64,000 bases of DNA from Candidatus Acidulodesulfobacterium ferriphilum (GCA_004195035.1 SGBD01000005.1:39241-103240), one strand, 5' to 3'. Shown: positions 8,801-18,706, counted from the first letter of the stretch. Made by a program: numbers and translations. Notes: generated by a model from the sequence alone, not told the origin.

Positions 8801-11800
8801 CTACGACTTTTTAAAAAACCCTTTTAGATTGTCCGTATAGGAGTATAAAACGGGAATTACAAGCAGGGTAAGAAACATAGAGGTCAAAAGCCCGCCTATA
8901 ACATCGATTGCCATAGGCGCCCTTGAAGAAGAACCCACGCCAAGGCCGGTTGCGATCGGAAGCATGCCAAAAATCATTGCAAGAGTCGTCATTAAAATCG
9001 GGCGGAGCCTTATGCTGCCGGCTTCAACGATAGAATCATGCTTATTTAACCCCCTCTCTCTCGACAGTATTATAAAATCGACTAAAAGTATGGCATTTTT
9101 TACAACAAGACCTATCAGTAAAATTACCCCTATAAGCGCAATTACACTCAATGCCCTGTGCATTAAAAGCAGTCCTCCTATCGCTCCTATCAATGCAAAA
9201 GGAACGGAGACCATAATAACAAGCGGGTCAATAAAACTATCGTATAACGAGGCAAGAATCATATAAACTATAATGAGCGCCAAAAGCAATGCGGAACCCA
9301 TGGCGCCGAACGATTGATTCATTTTGGAAGCCATACCGCTAAACTGGTAAGTGTATAATGATTTTTTAGGTATTATACGGGACATATATTTATTAATCTT
9401 TGCAACCCCGTAGCTGAGGGGAACATGGTTTGACATATTCGCATAAATCGTAACGGCATTTTCAAGATCCCGTCTGTTTATAACCTGCGGGCCTATCGTT
9501 TTCTTAATCGTTATCAGATCTGATAAAGGTATTAATTTGCCTTCATTATTTGACACATATAAATTCTTTATATCGCTTACCCGGTTTCTTTCATTCCTGA
9601 AAAGCCTTATCTGCTCATTATAAATATGTCCCTGATAAATAAAATTGTAATTTTTAAATATATTTATATCCCCCCCTATAAGCGCATCAATTGTTTCGGC
9701 AATGCTCGAAACGCTCACCCCGAGGCTGCCAGCCATATTTCTTTTTATATGAATTAAAAGCTCCGGTTGATGGAACTGCATATTGGAAGTAACATCAATC
9801 AGGCCCGGCGTCTTCCTTAAATCATTTAAAAGTTTATTGGAATAAGCTACCGTTTTTTTGATGCTTGGACCCATCACGATGACCTGAAGGGGGGAAACAT
9901 TTGCGGAAGCGCCACCGACCACGGGCATATCCATAACCTGCGTAAAAACGCCGGGGACTTTGGTAAGCCTTTTTCTTAAAATAGCCATTATCTGCTGCTG
10001 ATTTACATTCCTATTATTTTTTAAGGAAATAAAAAATAACCCCTTATACCTTGAACCGTTAACACCTGAAGCGGTAGCCATGAAAATTGTCTTTCGGAAC
10101 GGGGTCTTTTTAACAACCATATATAAAGAATTGGAATATTTTTTCATAACCCTTACGCTTGTCCCTTCCGGCGCTTGAAAATAAACAAGAAAATTGCCCG
10201 AATTAGACGGAGGCATCATCTCTTTTCCGATATATTTTGTTAAATATAATGAAAAAACAAATATTATAATCGCCGATACTATAACGATTAATCTATGATT
10301 TAAACTCCAGCTAATCATTCTTTTATAAATATTAGTCGTTTGCGCCATGATATTTTCAAAAAAAGTAAACAAAAAGCCGTGTTCCTTTTTATGAACGATA
10401 AACCTCGATGACAGCATTGGGGTGAGCGTAAAAGAGACAAACAGGGATATTAAAACGGCAAAGGCAACGGTTAAAGCAAATTCATAAAAAAACTTTCCTA
10501 TCATGCCCGGCATAAATGCAACCGGAATGAAAACTGCAACGATGGAAAATGTGGTTGCCATTACTGCAATGCCTATTTCATTCATGGAATTAGACGCCGC
10601 AAACATTCTATCTTCTCCGCCCTCGACATGCCTGTATATGTTTTCGAGAACAACGATGGCATCATCTATCAAAAGGCCGACAGAAAGCGATAAGCCAAGC
10701 ATGGTCATATTATTGAGCGAAAAATTCATTAAGTGTAAAAAACCAAAGGCTGAAATTATTGCCGCAGGCAAAGCCGCCGCCGCAATTATGGTAATTCTTA
10801 AATCCTTTAAAAAGAAAAATACGATAAGCACCGTTAATAAAGCGCCCCAGATTATATCAAATTCGACGCTTTCTATGGATTTTTTAATATAAGTAGCGCT
10901 GTTATAAGCAACCTTCGCTTTAACGCCGGGAGGCAAAGAAAGCTTAACCAAATTTAAAAGATGTTTTGCTTCGGCAGCCACTCTGACTGCATTTGCGTGG
11001 GTTTTTATGGTAATGCCGAGCCCGACCGTAGATTTTCCGTCAAATGTAGTAATCGATGTTTCAGGAGCTTCATAGTTTACGGCATGCCCTATCTGCGAGA
11101 ATCTAACAGGTACTCCAAGGTAATTATTAATTATCATCCTGTTAAATTCTTTAGCGGTATGGAATCTTCCCTTAAGATATGTAAAATAGGTTTTTGTGCC
11201 GGTTTTTAAATTTCCGGTGGGCAGCGATACGCTTTGGGACTCGATGGCATTAATAACTTGATTAACACCGAGTCCATGGTTTGTCATTTCATTGTTATCG
11301 ACATGAAAGACCATCCTTCTGTTTCGAACTCCGCCCATAATAATTTGACCGGCTCCGGGAAGCCTTTCAAATTTTCTCTCTAAGACTTTTTCGGCATAAA
11401 ATGACAAAAATCTCTTTGACCTGTTGCCGTACAAAGTAATCCACATAACGGGAGAAGAGTTGACGCTGAGCTTTTTAATAACGGGAGTGTTGATATTTTT
11501 GGGCAGCGTATCTAAAATTGCATTGACATCGGCGGTAACGGTTTGATAACGATGGGCGATGTTTTTATTTAAATGAAACTCGACGGTTACAACGCTCATC
11601 CCCACGCTGCTCATAGACATTATATGCTTTATGCCTGAGGCAGAATTTACCGCGTCCTCTATCTTTTTAGTAACATCGAGCTCCATTTCCTTTGGACTTG
11701 CGCCGGGAAGAGTGGTTGTGATAGTAATTATCGGAAACTGGATGTTTGGATAAAGATTTACGGCAAGGGTAAAATACCCGAATATACCCAAAACGACAAA

Positions 11801-11860
11801 AACACTAACCATCATTACCGCAAAAACAGGGCGTTTGATGGAAATATCGGATATTTTCAT
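8801..11860 (-). CDS. RND efflux pump, HAE1 (AcrB/MexB-type) inner-membrane transporter
   Basis: A 1019-aa proton-driven exporter of hydrophobic compounds. Topology is typical: helix 1 at about 12-32, a large periplasmic loop, a helix bundle, a second periplasmic loop and a second bundle. The proton-relay residues are visible as LLIDDAIVVLEN in TM4 (paired Asp) and LVVKNAILLVDF in TM10 (Lys), which separates HAE1 pumps from metal-type RNDs. The GAxPxE-type segment GASPKEME lies near 53. It sits 7 nt after the adaptor gene. No TolC-like outer-membrane channel is encoded in the operon. Confidence 0.93.
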   Translation of the reverse strand: MKISDISIKRPVFAVMMVSVFVVLGIFGYFTLAVNLYPNIQFPIITITTTLPGASPKEMELDVTKKIEDAVNSASGIKHIMSMSSVGMSVVTVEFHLNKNIAHRYQTVTADVNAILDTLPKNINTPVIKKLSVNSSPVMWITLYGNRSKRFLSFYAEKVLERKFERLPGAGQIIMGGVRNRRMVFHVDNNEMTNHGLGVNQVINAIESQSVSLPTGNLKTGTKTYFTYLKGRFHTAKEFNRMIINNYLGVPVRFSQIGHAVNYEAPETSITTFDGKSTVGLGITIKTHANAVRVAAEAKHLLNLVKLSLPPGVKAKVAYNSATYIKKSIESVEFDIIWGALLTVLIVFFFLKDLRITIIAAAALPAAIISAFGFLHLMNFSLNNMTMLGLSLSVGLLIDDAIVVLENIYRHVEGGEDRMFAASNSMNEIGIAVMATTFSIVAVFIPVAFMPGMIGKFFYEFALTVAFAVLISLFVSFTLTPMLSSRFIVHKKEHGFLFTFFENIMAQTTNIYKRMISWSLNHRLIVIVSAIIIFVFSLYLTKYIGKEMMPPSNSGNFLVYFQAPEGTSVRVMKKYSNSLYMVVKKTPFRKTIFMATASGVNGSRYKGLFFISLKNNRNVNQQQIMAILRKRLTKVPGVFTQVMDMPVVGGASANVSPLQVIVMGPSIKKTVAYSNKLLNDLRKTPGLIDVTSNMQFHQPELLIHIKRNMAGSLGVSVSSIAETIDALIGGDINIFKNYNFIYQGHIYNEQIRLFRNERNRVSDIKNLYVSNNEGKLIPLSDLITIKKTIGPQVINRRDLENAVTIYANMSNHVPLSYGVAKINKYMSRIIPKKSLYTYQFSGMASKMNQSFGAMGSALLLALIIVYMILASLYDSFIDPLVIMVSVPFALIGAIGGLLLMHRALSVIALIGVILLIGLVVKNAILLVDFIILSRERGLNKHDSIVEAGSIRLRPILMTTLAMIFGMLPIATGLGVGSSSRAPMAIDVIGGLLTSMFLTLLVIPVLYSYTDNLKGFFKKS

Positions 11861-11867
11861 AAATCCC

Positions 11868-13010
11868 TCACTTTGCTATGGTTACTTTTTCGTTATCATG
11901 GACTAAATTAGAACCTTTGACTACGACAAGTTCGCCCTTGCTCACGCCTTTTATAATTTGCAAATATTCGTCTTTTGTCACTCCGGCAACAACCCTTTTT
12001 TGTTTTACGATGCCATTATTTTTATAAACAAACAAATAATCGCCTTTTAGACCTGTTCTAACGGCGGCTTGAGGCACAAAAAGGCCGTCCTTTACAAACC
12101 CCACGGGAAGTTTGACATCCGCAAAATATTGAGGCTTTATAAGATTTCTACTGTTTTGAAATAATGCTTTAACCCTGACCATGCGGGTTTGAGAATTTAA
12201 TGACGGACTTATAAAATAAATCTTCCCTGAAAAAATCTTTTTGGAATAGCCCTTAACGGCTGCAAAACAGGTCTCGAAATTTTTAATAAGAGGGACTTTG
12301 CTTTGAGGGACATAAAACTCCAGTTCTAAGGGCTTCAAGGCAACGACTTGATAGGACAATTTATTTACGGGAACATAGTCGCCGAGGTTAATATACCTTT
12401 TATAAACAATGCCGCTAATTAAAGAAACTATAAGCGTGTCCCTGTAATCTTTCCTGTCCAAGCTTAAAAGCGATACCCCTGCATTATAAGATGCCAGAGC
12501 TTTTTTATAATTAGAAACCGCGGTATCGTAATCTAAAGCGGTCAGAAGCTGTTTTTTATACAATATCGTGTCCCTTTTAAGAGTCGATTCTGCTAAAAAA
12601 AGTGCCGCTTTAGCCTGTTTCACGGCACTTTCCTGAGATTTCATTGTAAAATATGCCTTTTTTCTATCGATTATTGCGAGCACCTGTCCCGCTTTTACAA
12701 AATTTCCATCCCTGGCGATTATCTTAACAATCTGTCCTGCCGACCTCGAGGCAATATTTGCAGTCTTGTACGGCAAAAAATAACCCGGCTCTTTTAAATA
12801 AATCTTTGTACTTAAAATCTTGACTTTACTAATTGTTACAGGAAGCGCCGCTTTTGCGGAAACCTTCTTTTTCCCGCAAGCGGTAAGCGATAGAGCGGAA
12901 ACCAGAACAAGTATTACCAGAATAGGCAGTAATATTTTTATACTACCTGAAATTTTAAATTTAAAAAATTTATTTTTACTGGTTTGTTTGGTTTGCATCC
13001 CGTCCTCCAA
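11868..13010 (-). CDS. RND periplasmic adaptor (membrane-fusion) lipoprotein
   Basis: A 380-aa HlyD/AcrA-family adaptor linking the inner-membrane pump to an outer-membrane channel. A hydrophobic leader ends in a lipobox LTAC near residue 45. The lipoyl half-motif GQIVKIIARDGNFVKAGQVLA follows at about 92-112, then a hairpin of coiled-coil character and the beta-barrel and membrane-proximal domains. The gene starts 7 nt after tetR and is followed by the RND gene after 7 nt. This tight spacing indicates one transcript. Confidence 0.88.
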   Translation of the reverse strand: MEDGMQTKQTSKNKFFKFKISGSIKILLPILVILVLVSALSLTACGKKKVSAKAALPVTISKVKILSTKIYLKEPGYFLPYKTANIASRSAGQIVKIIARDGNFVKAGQVLAIIDRKKAYFTMKSQESAVKQAKAALFLAESTLKRDTILYKKQLLTALDYDTAVSNYKKALASYNAGVSLLSLDRKDYRDTLIVSLISGIVYKRYINLGDYVPVNKLSYQVVALKPLELEFYVPQSKVPLIKNFETCFAAVKGYSKKIFSGKIYFISPSLNSQTRMVRVKALFQNSRNLIKPQYFADVKLPVGFVKDGLFVPQAAVRTGLKGDYLFVYKNNGIVKQKRVVAGVTKDEYLQIIKGVSKGELVVVKGSNLVHDNEKVTIAK

Positions 13011-13017
13011 ATATATA

Positions 13018-13623
13018 TTAATGCTTACTTATTCCATAGATTAAAAGATTAAATATCTCTTCCGAATCGCTTTTAATCATTTCTTCGGTGAATTCAGGTT
13101 TATTATCGAGAAAATTATATATCGCGTTTGTTTTAATTAATGAAACAAGCATATATCCAACCTTCGTCGAATTTAAATCATGTCTGAACTCACCCGATTC
13201 GATTCCCGATTTAATAATTTCGCCGATAAAATCTGTATATCTCTTTCTTCTTAAATTAAAAGACTCCTGAGATTTTTTTTTCAAAAAAACAACATTAACC
13301 TCATCCAAAAAGACGGTTTTAAAAAAATACCTGTTTTCATAAATATGGTTAATATTCTCGGCAATTAGAACCCTCAATTTTTCTACATGACCTTTTTGCG
13401 TGTTGACTTTGGACTTAATCCTTTCAAACATCCTTTCAAATCCCTGCTCCAGCACTTTTTCCAAAAGTTCATTTTTATCTTTAAAGTAAAGATAGACCGT
13501 CCCCTTGGCAATGCCCGCCTTTTGCGCGACCTTGTCCATCGTCAAAGCCGAAAACCCTATTTCTTCTATCAGCTTCCTTGAGGATAATAAAATTAATTCG
13601 TATTTATCTACATTTTCTGCCAT
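13018..13623 (-). CDS. TetR/AcrR-family repressor of the RND-MFS efflux operon
   Basis: A 201-aa regulator. The N-terminal helix-turn-helix is canonical (GFSALTMDKVAQKAGIAKGTVYLYFKDKNEL, about 18-48), and the C-terminal ligand-binding half is divergent, as usual. It is the first gene of the efflux operon. A perfect 16-bp palindrome lies inside its own promoter spacer (13638-13653), so autorepression together with control of the pump genes is the natural model. The ATG lies only 8 nt after the -10 box and has no ribosome-binding site. Confidence 0.9.
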   Translation of the reverse strand: MAENVDKYELILLSSRKLIEEIGFSALTMDKVAQKAGIAKGTVYLYFKDKNELLEKVLEQGFERMFERIKSKVNTQKGHVEKLRVLIAENINHIYENRYFFKTVFLDEVNVVFLKKKSQESFNLRRKRYTDFIGEIIKSGIESGEFRHDLNSTKVGYMLVSLIKTNAIYNFLDNKPEFTEEMIKSDSEEIFNLLIYGISKH

Positions 13624-13631
13624 ATCTATTA

Positions 13632-13660
13632 ATTATAATGACTTTAAAGTCATAATTCAA
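13632..13660 (-). promoter_or_regulatory. Promoter and TetR operator of the efflux operon
   Basis: On the minus strand, TTGAAT (13660-13655), a 17-bp spacer and TATAAT (13637-13632) form a near-consensus promoter. The spacer is almost wholly filled by the perfect palindrome ATGACTTTAAAGTCAT (13638-13653). This type of operator is known for TetR repressors of efflux pumps. The start codon begins 8 nt after the -10 box, which predicts a leaderless mRNA. Confidence 0.8.
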
Positions 13661-13673
13661 CAAAAAAAATATT

Positions 13674-14225
13674 TTAATCTTGATTTTGACAAAACTGCAT
13701 CAGCGGCTGCCGTAATTTCTTTATTAAAAAGGATAGGGCTAAAAGCATTATAACAAGGTAAATTATGGAAAAGATTATATGGACGGAGTCGTTATTTTGC
13801 AATTCTAGACCATAGAGCAATAAATTTGCAAAAATCAGGAATGGAAATGACCACATTAAAATCCATCCCTCTATAAAATGGAAGCAATGGGCCTCTTTAC
13901 CGTAAAGACCTGCTAATCCGGCAAGGACAAATCCCATCGATATAATTAAAATCTCGGAATTTCTAAAAAACAAAAAACCCGCGCCAAAAATAATCCCCAA
14001 AATAATGCAGGACAATATAAATATTTTTACCTCTTTTTTCCATACCAAAAGAAATATTCCCGATATTAAAGAACCGAGATAAAAAACCGAAATGCCGAGA
14101 GCAAAACCCTGCCAATTAGAAAAAAGATACGACAAAGCAAACAAAAGAATACCTAAAAAGCCGATAACATAGCCTGACCTATAGATAATATCGTAAGTTT
14201 TGGGGTAATAAATATCGGTTTCCAT
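13674..14225 (-). CDS. Multi-pass integral membrane protein of unknown function (possibly DUF2301-like)
   Basis: A 183-aa protein with about six hydrophobic segments separated by short loops. A central GLYGKEAHCFHFIEG stretch carries His and Cys and looks like the most conserved part. It weakly recalls the DUF2301 family of uncharacterised membrane proteins, but I cannot confirm this by eye. It begins 3 nt after the M16 peptidase stop, so it is the last gene of the rimP-to-pnp transcript. No transporter or enzyme motif is evident. Confidence 0.65.
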   Translation of the reverse strand: METDIYYPKTYDIIYRSGYVIGFLGILLFALSYLFSNWQGFALGISVFYLGSLISGIFLLVWKKEVKIFILSCIILGIIFGAGFLFFRNSEILIISMGFVLAGLAGLYGKEAHCFHFIEGWILMWSFPFLIFANLLLYGLELQNNDSVHIIFSIIYLVIMLLALSFLIKKLRQPLMQFCQNQD

Positions 14226-14228
14226 AAA

Positions 14229-15470
14229 TTATCCAACCCTGCCGAGAACAGAAATATTCCTGTTCGCTTTGGCGGAAAACAGCTGTTTTGAAATTCTTTT
14301 TATAGCCTGGCTATCCACAGAATCTATCTTTTTTAAAATCTGCGCTTTAGAAATGTATCCATTATTATAAATTTCATTTATCGCATTATTATTCATTATA
14401 TAGCTTGTCGATTCCATTCCCAATAAAAAGCTGTCGGAAATATGCCTTTTTGCATTTAAAATTTCTTCGTCGCCGATATTATCCTGCACCAAGCTATCTA
14501 TTATATTAAAAATCAGTTTTTTAGAAAGTTCAAATTTTTTTGGAGAAACACCTGCATATATATATACATATCCATCGAATTTGTGAAAGGCGGCATTTGA
14601 ATAAATAGAGTAGGCAAGCCCTTTATTTTCCCTCACCTCTTGAAACAGCCTCGAACTGACGGAACCGCCTAACAGGGTATTTAAAACCTCTAAAGTATAA
14701 TAATCTTTATCCGTTTTTTTTATTCCGTCGAGACCGATAATAAAATGAGCCTGCTCCAGTTCCTTTTCCTGAAAAAATTCACCGTAATTCTTGTTCGTAT
14801 CGGGTTTTTCGGGAGAGACCATTTTTGCAAAACTTCCCGAAACCTTATCCATGTAATTATCTATGGACCTTGCAATTTTTTCATGGTCAAAATTACCGGC
14901 AACTGATATAACTACATTTTGCGGGGCATAATGTAAATAAAAATAATCCAGTATTTTCCCCCTGTCAAAATCGCCGACGGTTTCGAAGGTTCCAAGTATC
15001 GGATAAGCAAGCGAGGAATTTCCGTAAAAATTTTTATGGAAAAGTTCCATGGAATAATCGAAAGGGTCGTCTTGAACGCCTGAAATTTCCTGTAAAATTA
15101 CATCTTTCTCTTTTTTTACTTCATCAGGCGGAAATAATGAATTAAACATGAGGTCTATTAAAAGATTAATTGCATTATCATAGTTTTCCGAAAGAACGCG
15201 GGTATATAAACAGGTGAGCTCGGTTCCGGTAAAGGCGTTTAAAGCCCCGCCCATCAAGTCTATTTCTTTATTTATATCTTTATATGTTCTGGTTTTAGTC
15301 CCCTTAAAAAGCAGGTGTTCTATAAAATGCGATATTCCGTTTAAATTTGCAGGCTCATAAGCACTGCCCGTTTTAACCCACAATCCTATGCTGACGGAAT
15401 TAAAATACGATTTTTTTTCGGTTATCAGCGTAATGCCCGATTTTAATTCTTCTCTTTGGAAGTTTTTCAT
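14229..15470 (-). CDS. M16-family zinc metallopeptidase (processing-peptidase-like)
   Basis: A 413-aa single-unit pitrilysin/MPP-type protease. The inverted zinc motif HFIEH (HxxEH) is in HFIEHLLFKGT near residue 47-57, and the downstream acidic ligand region follows the TELTCLYTRVLSEN segment. The C-terminal half has the R/Y-containing GGSVSSRLFQEVRENKGLAYSI motif of active single-subunit forms. It overlaps pnp by 4 nt. In many bacteria an M16 peptidase follows pnp; the substrate is not known. No export signal is seen, so it is probably cytoplasmic. Confidence 0.9.
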   Translation of the reverse strand: MKNFQREELKSGITLITEKKSYFNSVSIGLWVKTGSAYEPANLNGISHFIEHLLFKGTKTRTYKDINKEIDLMGGALNAFTGTELTCLYTRVLSENYDNAINLLIDLMFNSLFPPDEVKKEKDVILQEISGVQDDPFDYSMELFHKNFYGNSSLAYPILGTFETVGDFDRGKILDYFYLHYAPQNVVISVAGNFDHEKIARSIDNYMDKVSGSFAKMVSPEKPDTNKNYGEFFQEKELEQAHFIIGLDGIKKTDKDYYTLEVLNTLLGGSVSSRLFQEVRENKGLAYSIYSNAAFHKFDGYVYIYAGVSPKKFELSKKLIFNIIDSLVQDNIGDEEILNAKRHISDSFLLGMESTSYIMNNNAINEIYNNGYISKAQILKKIDSVDSQAIKRISKQLFSAKANRNISVLGRVG

Positions 15471-17551
15471 AAAGTTTCTTTTCTGGAAAGTTTTATTTTT
15501 CCTGTTTTATCTATATCTATAACCTTTACTTTTATTTCTTCCCCCTCTCTTAGAACATCCGTCACCTTTTCGACTCTCTTGATATCTATTTGAGAGATAT
15601 GGACAAGCCCGTCCGTTCCGGGAAATATCTCTACAAAAGCTCCAAAATCCATTATCTTTCTAACCTTACCGTAATAAATTTTGCCAATCTCTGCCTCCTG
15701 CACTATATCGTTAACCATTCCTATTGCAATATCCAGCGCATTCCTGTTTGACGAAGAAATCGTAACCTTTCCAGAATCTTCGATATCGACGCGCGCGCCG
15801 GTTTTTTCGATTATTCCTTTAATAACCTTTCCGCCCTGGCCGATGACTTCCCTTACCTTCTCAGGTTTAACCATTATCGTAACAATTCTGGGAGCATTTT
15901 GCGCCAGCTCTTTTTTTGGTGCGGAGATTGTCTTTAGCATAATATTCAGTATATGTAAACGGCCTTCTTTGGCCTGTAAAAGCGCATGCCTTAAAATCTC
16001 TTTCGTAACACCCGAAATTTTAATATCCATTTGAAGCGCCGTAACCCCGTTTTCGGTGCCTGCCACTTTAAAATCCATATCTCCGAGATGGTCTTCGTCC
16101 CCCAAAATATCGGAAAGAATCGCAACCTTATCTCCTTCTTTTATAAGCCCCATGGCAATCCCTGCAACGGGGGCCTTTATCGGAACACCCGCATCCATTA
16201 AAGCCAAAGTTCCTCCACAAATCGTAGCCTGAGAAGAAGAACCGTTAGATTCGAGTATCTCTGACACAACCCTTATGGTATAAGGAAATTCCTCGAAAGA
16301 AGGTATAATATATCTTAAAGCCTTTTCCCCCAGAGAACCATGACCTATTTCCCTTCTGCCCGGCGACCTTAAAGGCGAAACCTCGCCGACGGAGAACGGA
16401 GGGAAATTATAATGAAGCATGAATCTTTTAACGGACTCTTTTTCGGGAGCGTCGATAATCTGTTCATCAAATTTTGTGCCGAGGGTCACAGCGACAAGCG
16501 CCTGTGTTTCTCCTCTCGTAAAAATGGCGCTTCCGTGAGCCATAGGAAGTTCATTAACGGAACAGCTAATCGGCCTGATATCTCTTAGTCCCCTTCCGTC
16601 AACCCTCAGCCCTTCGGTAAGAACCCTGCTTCTTAACAAATCCTTTTGGATAGATTCAAATATATGATTAATTAAAGCTTCTTGCCCCGAGTGTGATTCT
16701 TGAAGCAATTCGATAACTTTTGAATTAAGATTTGCTACCTGCTCGCTTCTTTCCTGTTTTGTAGATATTTGCAGGGCTTTTGACAAATCATTATTAACGA
16801 TTTCTTTAACCTTTTCATATAGCCCGTCAGGAATATCTACCGGTTTCAGGTCTATTTTATTAACGCTAATTTCCGAAAGAATAGCGTTTTGAAATTCTAT
16901 TAACTCTTTAATTTTATTATGTCCAAATTCTATTGCCGAAAGAAGCTCCTCTTCGCCAAGCTCGTTAAAGCTTCCTTCCACCATCGTTACGGCATCTTTT
17001 GAACCCGCTATTATAAGAAAGGTGTCGCTGCTTTCAAGCTCTTTATAGGTAGGATTTGCAATAAAAGCGCCGTTTACCCTTGCTACTCTCACTCCTGCAG
17101 TAGGTCCGTTAAACGGGGATTCGGAAATCATCAATGAAAACGAGACGCCGATCATGGCAGCCATATCGGGGTCGTTTTCCTGATCCATCGATATTACTGT
17201 AGCAATTATCTGGGTGTCAAAAAAATAGTTATCGGGGAAAAGGGGTCTTATCGGCCTGTCTAAAAATCTCGATGTTAAAACCTCTTTTTCGGATGGTCTT
17301 GCCTCTCTCTTAAAAAATCCTCCGGGAATTTTTCCTGCGGCATAAAATTTTTCCACATAATTTACCGTCAGAGGTAAAAAATCAACCCCTTCTTTTATAT
17401 TTTTGTCGATACATGCCGTAACAAGAACCTTAGTATCCCCAATAGTAACTAAAGCACTGCCCGAGGCCTGTTTTGCAAGCCTTCCCGTTTCAATAGTTAT
17501 TTTTTTTCCGTCAAGCGTAAAACTCCTCACCGCATTATAACTTGCCATCAT
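15467..17551 (-). CDS. pnp: Polyribonucleotide nucleotidyltransferase (PNPase)
   Basis: A 694-aa phosphorolytic 3'-5' exoribonuclease, part of RNA turnover and often of the degradosome. It has two RNase PH-type domains; the second includes RGETQALV, FPPFSVGE and RSPGRREIGHGSLGEKAL. A KH domain lies at about 553-612 (VREVIGQGGKVIKGI) and a C-terminal S1 domain from about 620 (GKIYYGKVRKIMDFGAFVE). The length is normal. It lies 84 nt after rpsO, the conserved rpsO-pnp pair. No clear leader stem-loop for RNase III control was seen in that AT-rich gap. Confidence 0.97.
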   Translation of the reverse strand: MMASYNAVRSFTLDGKKITIETGRLAKQASGSALVTIGDTKVLVTACIDKNIKEGVDFLPLTVNYVEKFYAAGKIPGGFFKREARPSEKEVLTSRFLDRPIRPLFPDNYFFDTQIIATVISMDQENDPDMAAMIGVSFSLMISESPFNGPTAGVRVARVNGAFIANPTYKELESSDTFLIIAGSKDAVTMVEGSFNELGEEELLSAIEFGHNKIKELIEFQNAILSEISVNKIDLKPVDIPDGLYEKVKEIVNNDLSKALQISTKQERSEQVANLNSKVIELLQESHSGQEALINHIFESIQKDLLRSRVLTEGLRVDGRGLRDIRPISCSVNELPMAHGSAIFTRGETQALVAVTLGTKFDEQIIDAPEKESVKRFMLHYNFPPFSVGEVSPLRSPGRREIGHGSLGEKALRYIIPSFEEFPYTIRVVSEILESNGSSSQATICGGTLALMDAGVPIKAPVAGIAMGLIKEGDKVAILSDILGDEDHLGDMDFKVAGTENGVTALQMDIKISGVTKEILRHALLQAKEGRLHILNIMLKTISAPKKELAQNAPRIVTIMVKPEKVREVIGQGGKVIKGIIEKTGARVDIEDSGKVTISSSNRNALDIAIGMVNDIVQEAEIGKIYYGKVRKIMDFGAFVEIFPGTDGLVHISQIDIKRVEKVTDVLREGEEIKVKVIDIDKTGKIKLSRKETL

Positions 17552-17635
17552 ATCTCCTTTGCAAATCTAAAATCATTAAAGCCGTTAAAATTGAATTATT
17601 TAATTAAATTAATTTATTATTTATAAATATGCCGT

Positions 17636-17905
17636 TTATTTGCGAAGTTCAAGCGAACTTATAAGGGTTTTATACCTTGTTTCATCTTTACTTTTTAAAT
17701 AATCAAGCAAATGTCTTCTTCTCGAAACCATTTTTAAAAGTCCTCTTCTCGAATGATGGTCTTTGGCAAATTTTTTAAAATGCTCAGATAATAAATTAAT
17801 ACGATATGTGAGCAGCGCAACCTGAACCTCAACAGAACCGGAATCCCCTTGATGCGTCTTAAACTTCTCGATTATTGTGTTTTTTTCGTCTTTTGAAATT
17901 GGCAT
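17636..17905 (-). CDS. rpsO: 30S ribosomal protein S15
   Basis: An 89-aa primary 16S rRNA-binding protein that nucleates the 30S platform. The hallmark [26 protein letters not shown] region (here [10 protein letters not shown]) is intact, and the length matches the family exactly. It lies 27 nt after truB and before pnp, the classic truB-rpsO-pnp order. GGAG lies just before the ATG. Confidence 0.97.
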   Translation of the reverse strand: MPISKDEKNTIIEKFKTHQGDSGSVEVQVALLTYRINLLSEHFKKFAKDHHSRRGLLKMVSRRRHLLDYLKSKDETRYKTLISSLELRK

Positions 17906-17932
17906 TTAATTAACCCCTCCAGATATTATATA

Positions 17933-18706
17933 TTAAATATTATTATACTTTGTTATCGATATATCGTCATTATTATTAATAATCCTATGGCTGTGGACCT
18001 GCACAATATTTTCTATCATAAAATCTACACCCTTTGTCAGTGATTCAAAAGGTAAAGCCTCATAGATATCAAAACCGCCGGCGCTCGTTCTTCTAAGACT
18101 GAACAAATGGGCAGGAATATTGAATTTATCCATTATATCCTGAGCTATGGCTCTCACATAGGTTCCCTTTGAAACACTACATTTAAAATATATGAAAGCG
18201 TTATCGTAAGACTTTACTTCAAAATCATAAATATTTACAACCCCTGTCTTTTTATCGCCATATATACTGCCTATATCGATATTTTTTCTCGCATACTTAT
18301 ATAAAGGTACACCCTTAAACTTTTTTGCACTAAACATCGGAATTTTTTGAGTAAAATCCCCTTTTAGCTTGCTTAAATAATCGGCTATATTTGCAATTTC
18401 AGAACCTGACACCTGTTTCTTATCGACTTCTATGCCCGAAACATCAAGGGTGTTTGTGCTTACGCCGATTTTGAAAGCGCCTTCGTATGATTTTGGAATA
18501 TTAATGAGCTTATCCTGAATCTTTGTCGCCTTATTTATAAGAACGGGAAGCACTCCCGTTGCAAAAGGATCTAATGTCCCCGCATGACCGACCTTTAAGC
18601 AATTAAGCTCTTTTTTAATCATGGAATCCACTGTAAAAGAAGTCATATCTTTTGGTTTATCTATTACAAGAATACCGTTAATGTCACTGTTTTTAACTAC
18701 TTTCAT
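17933..18706 (-). CDS. truB: tRNA pseudouridine(55) synthase TruB
   Basis: A 257-aa enzyme that converts U55 in the T-loop of tRNAs to pseudouridine. The catalytic Asp lies in GHAGTLDPFATGVLPV (about 40-55), and the N-terminal GILVIDKPKDMTS and KKFKGVPLYKYAR motifs are typical. The protein lacks a long C-terminal PUA domain, which is common in this group. It belongs to the nusA-infB-rbfA-nrnA-truB-rpsO-pnp chain, with a 68-nt gap to nrnA that contains a small hairpin. Confidence 0.95.
   Translation of the reverse strand: MKVVKNSDINGILVIDKPKDMTSFTVDSMIKKELNCLKVGHAGTLDPFATGVLPVLINKATKIQDKLINIPKSYEGAFKIGVSTNTLDVSGIEVDKKQVSGSEIANIADYLSKLKGDFTQKIPMFSAKKFKGVPLYKYARKNIDIGSIYGDKKTGVVNIYDFEVKSYDNAFIYFKCSVSKGTYVRAIAQDIMDKFNIPAHLFSLRRTSAGGFDIYEALPFESLTKGVDFMIENIVQVHSHRIINNNDDISITKYNNI

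Noticed and set aside
10503-10892. Long open frames opposite the RND gene and other genes
   Set aside because: They run antisense to well-supported coding sequence, have no family motifs and arise from codon bias.
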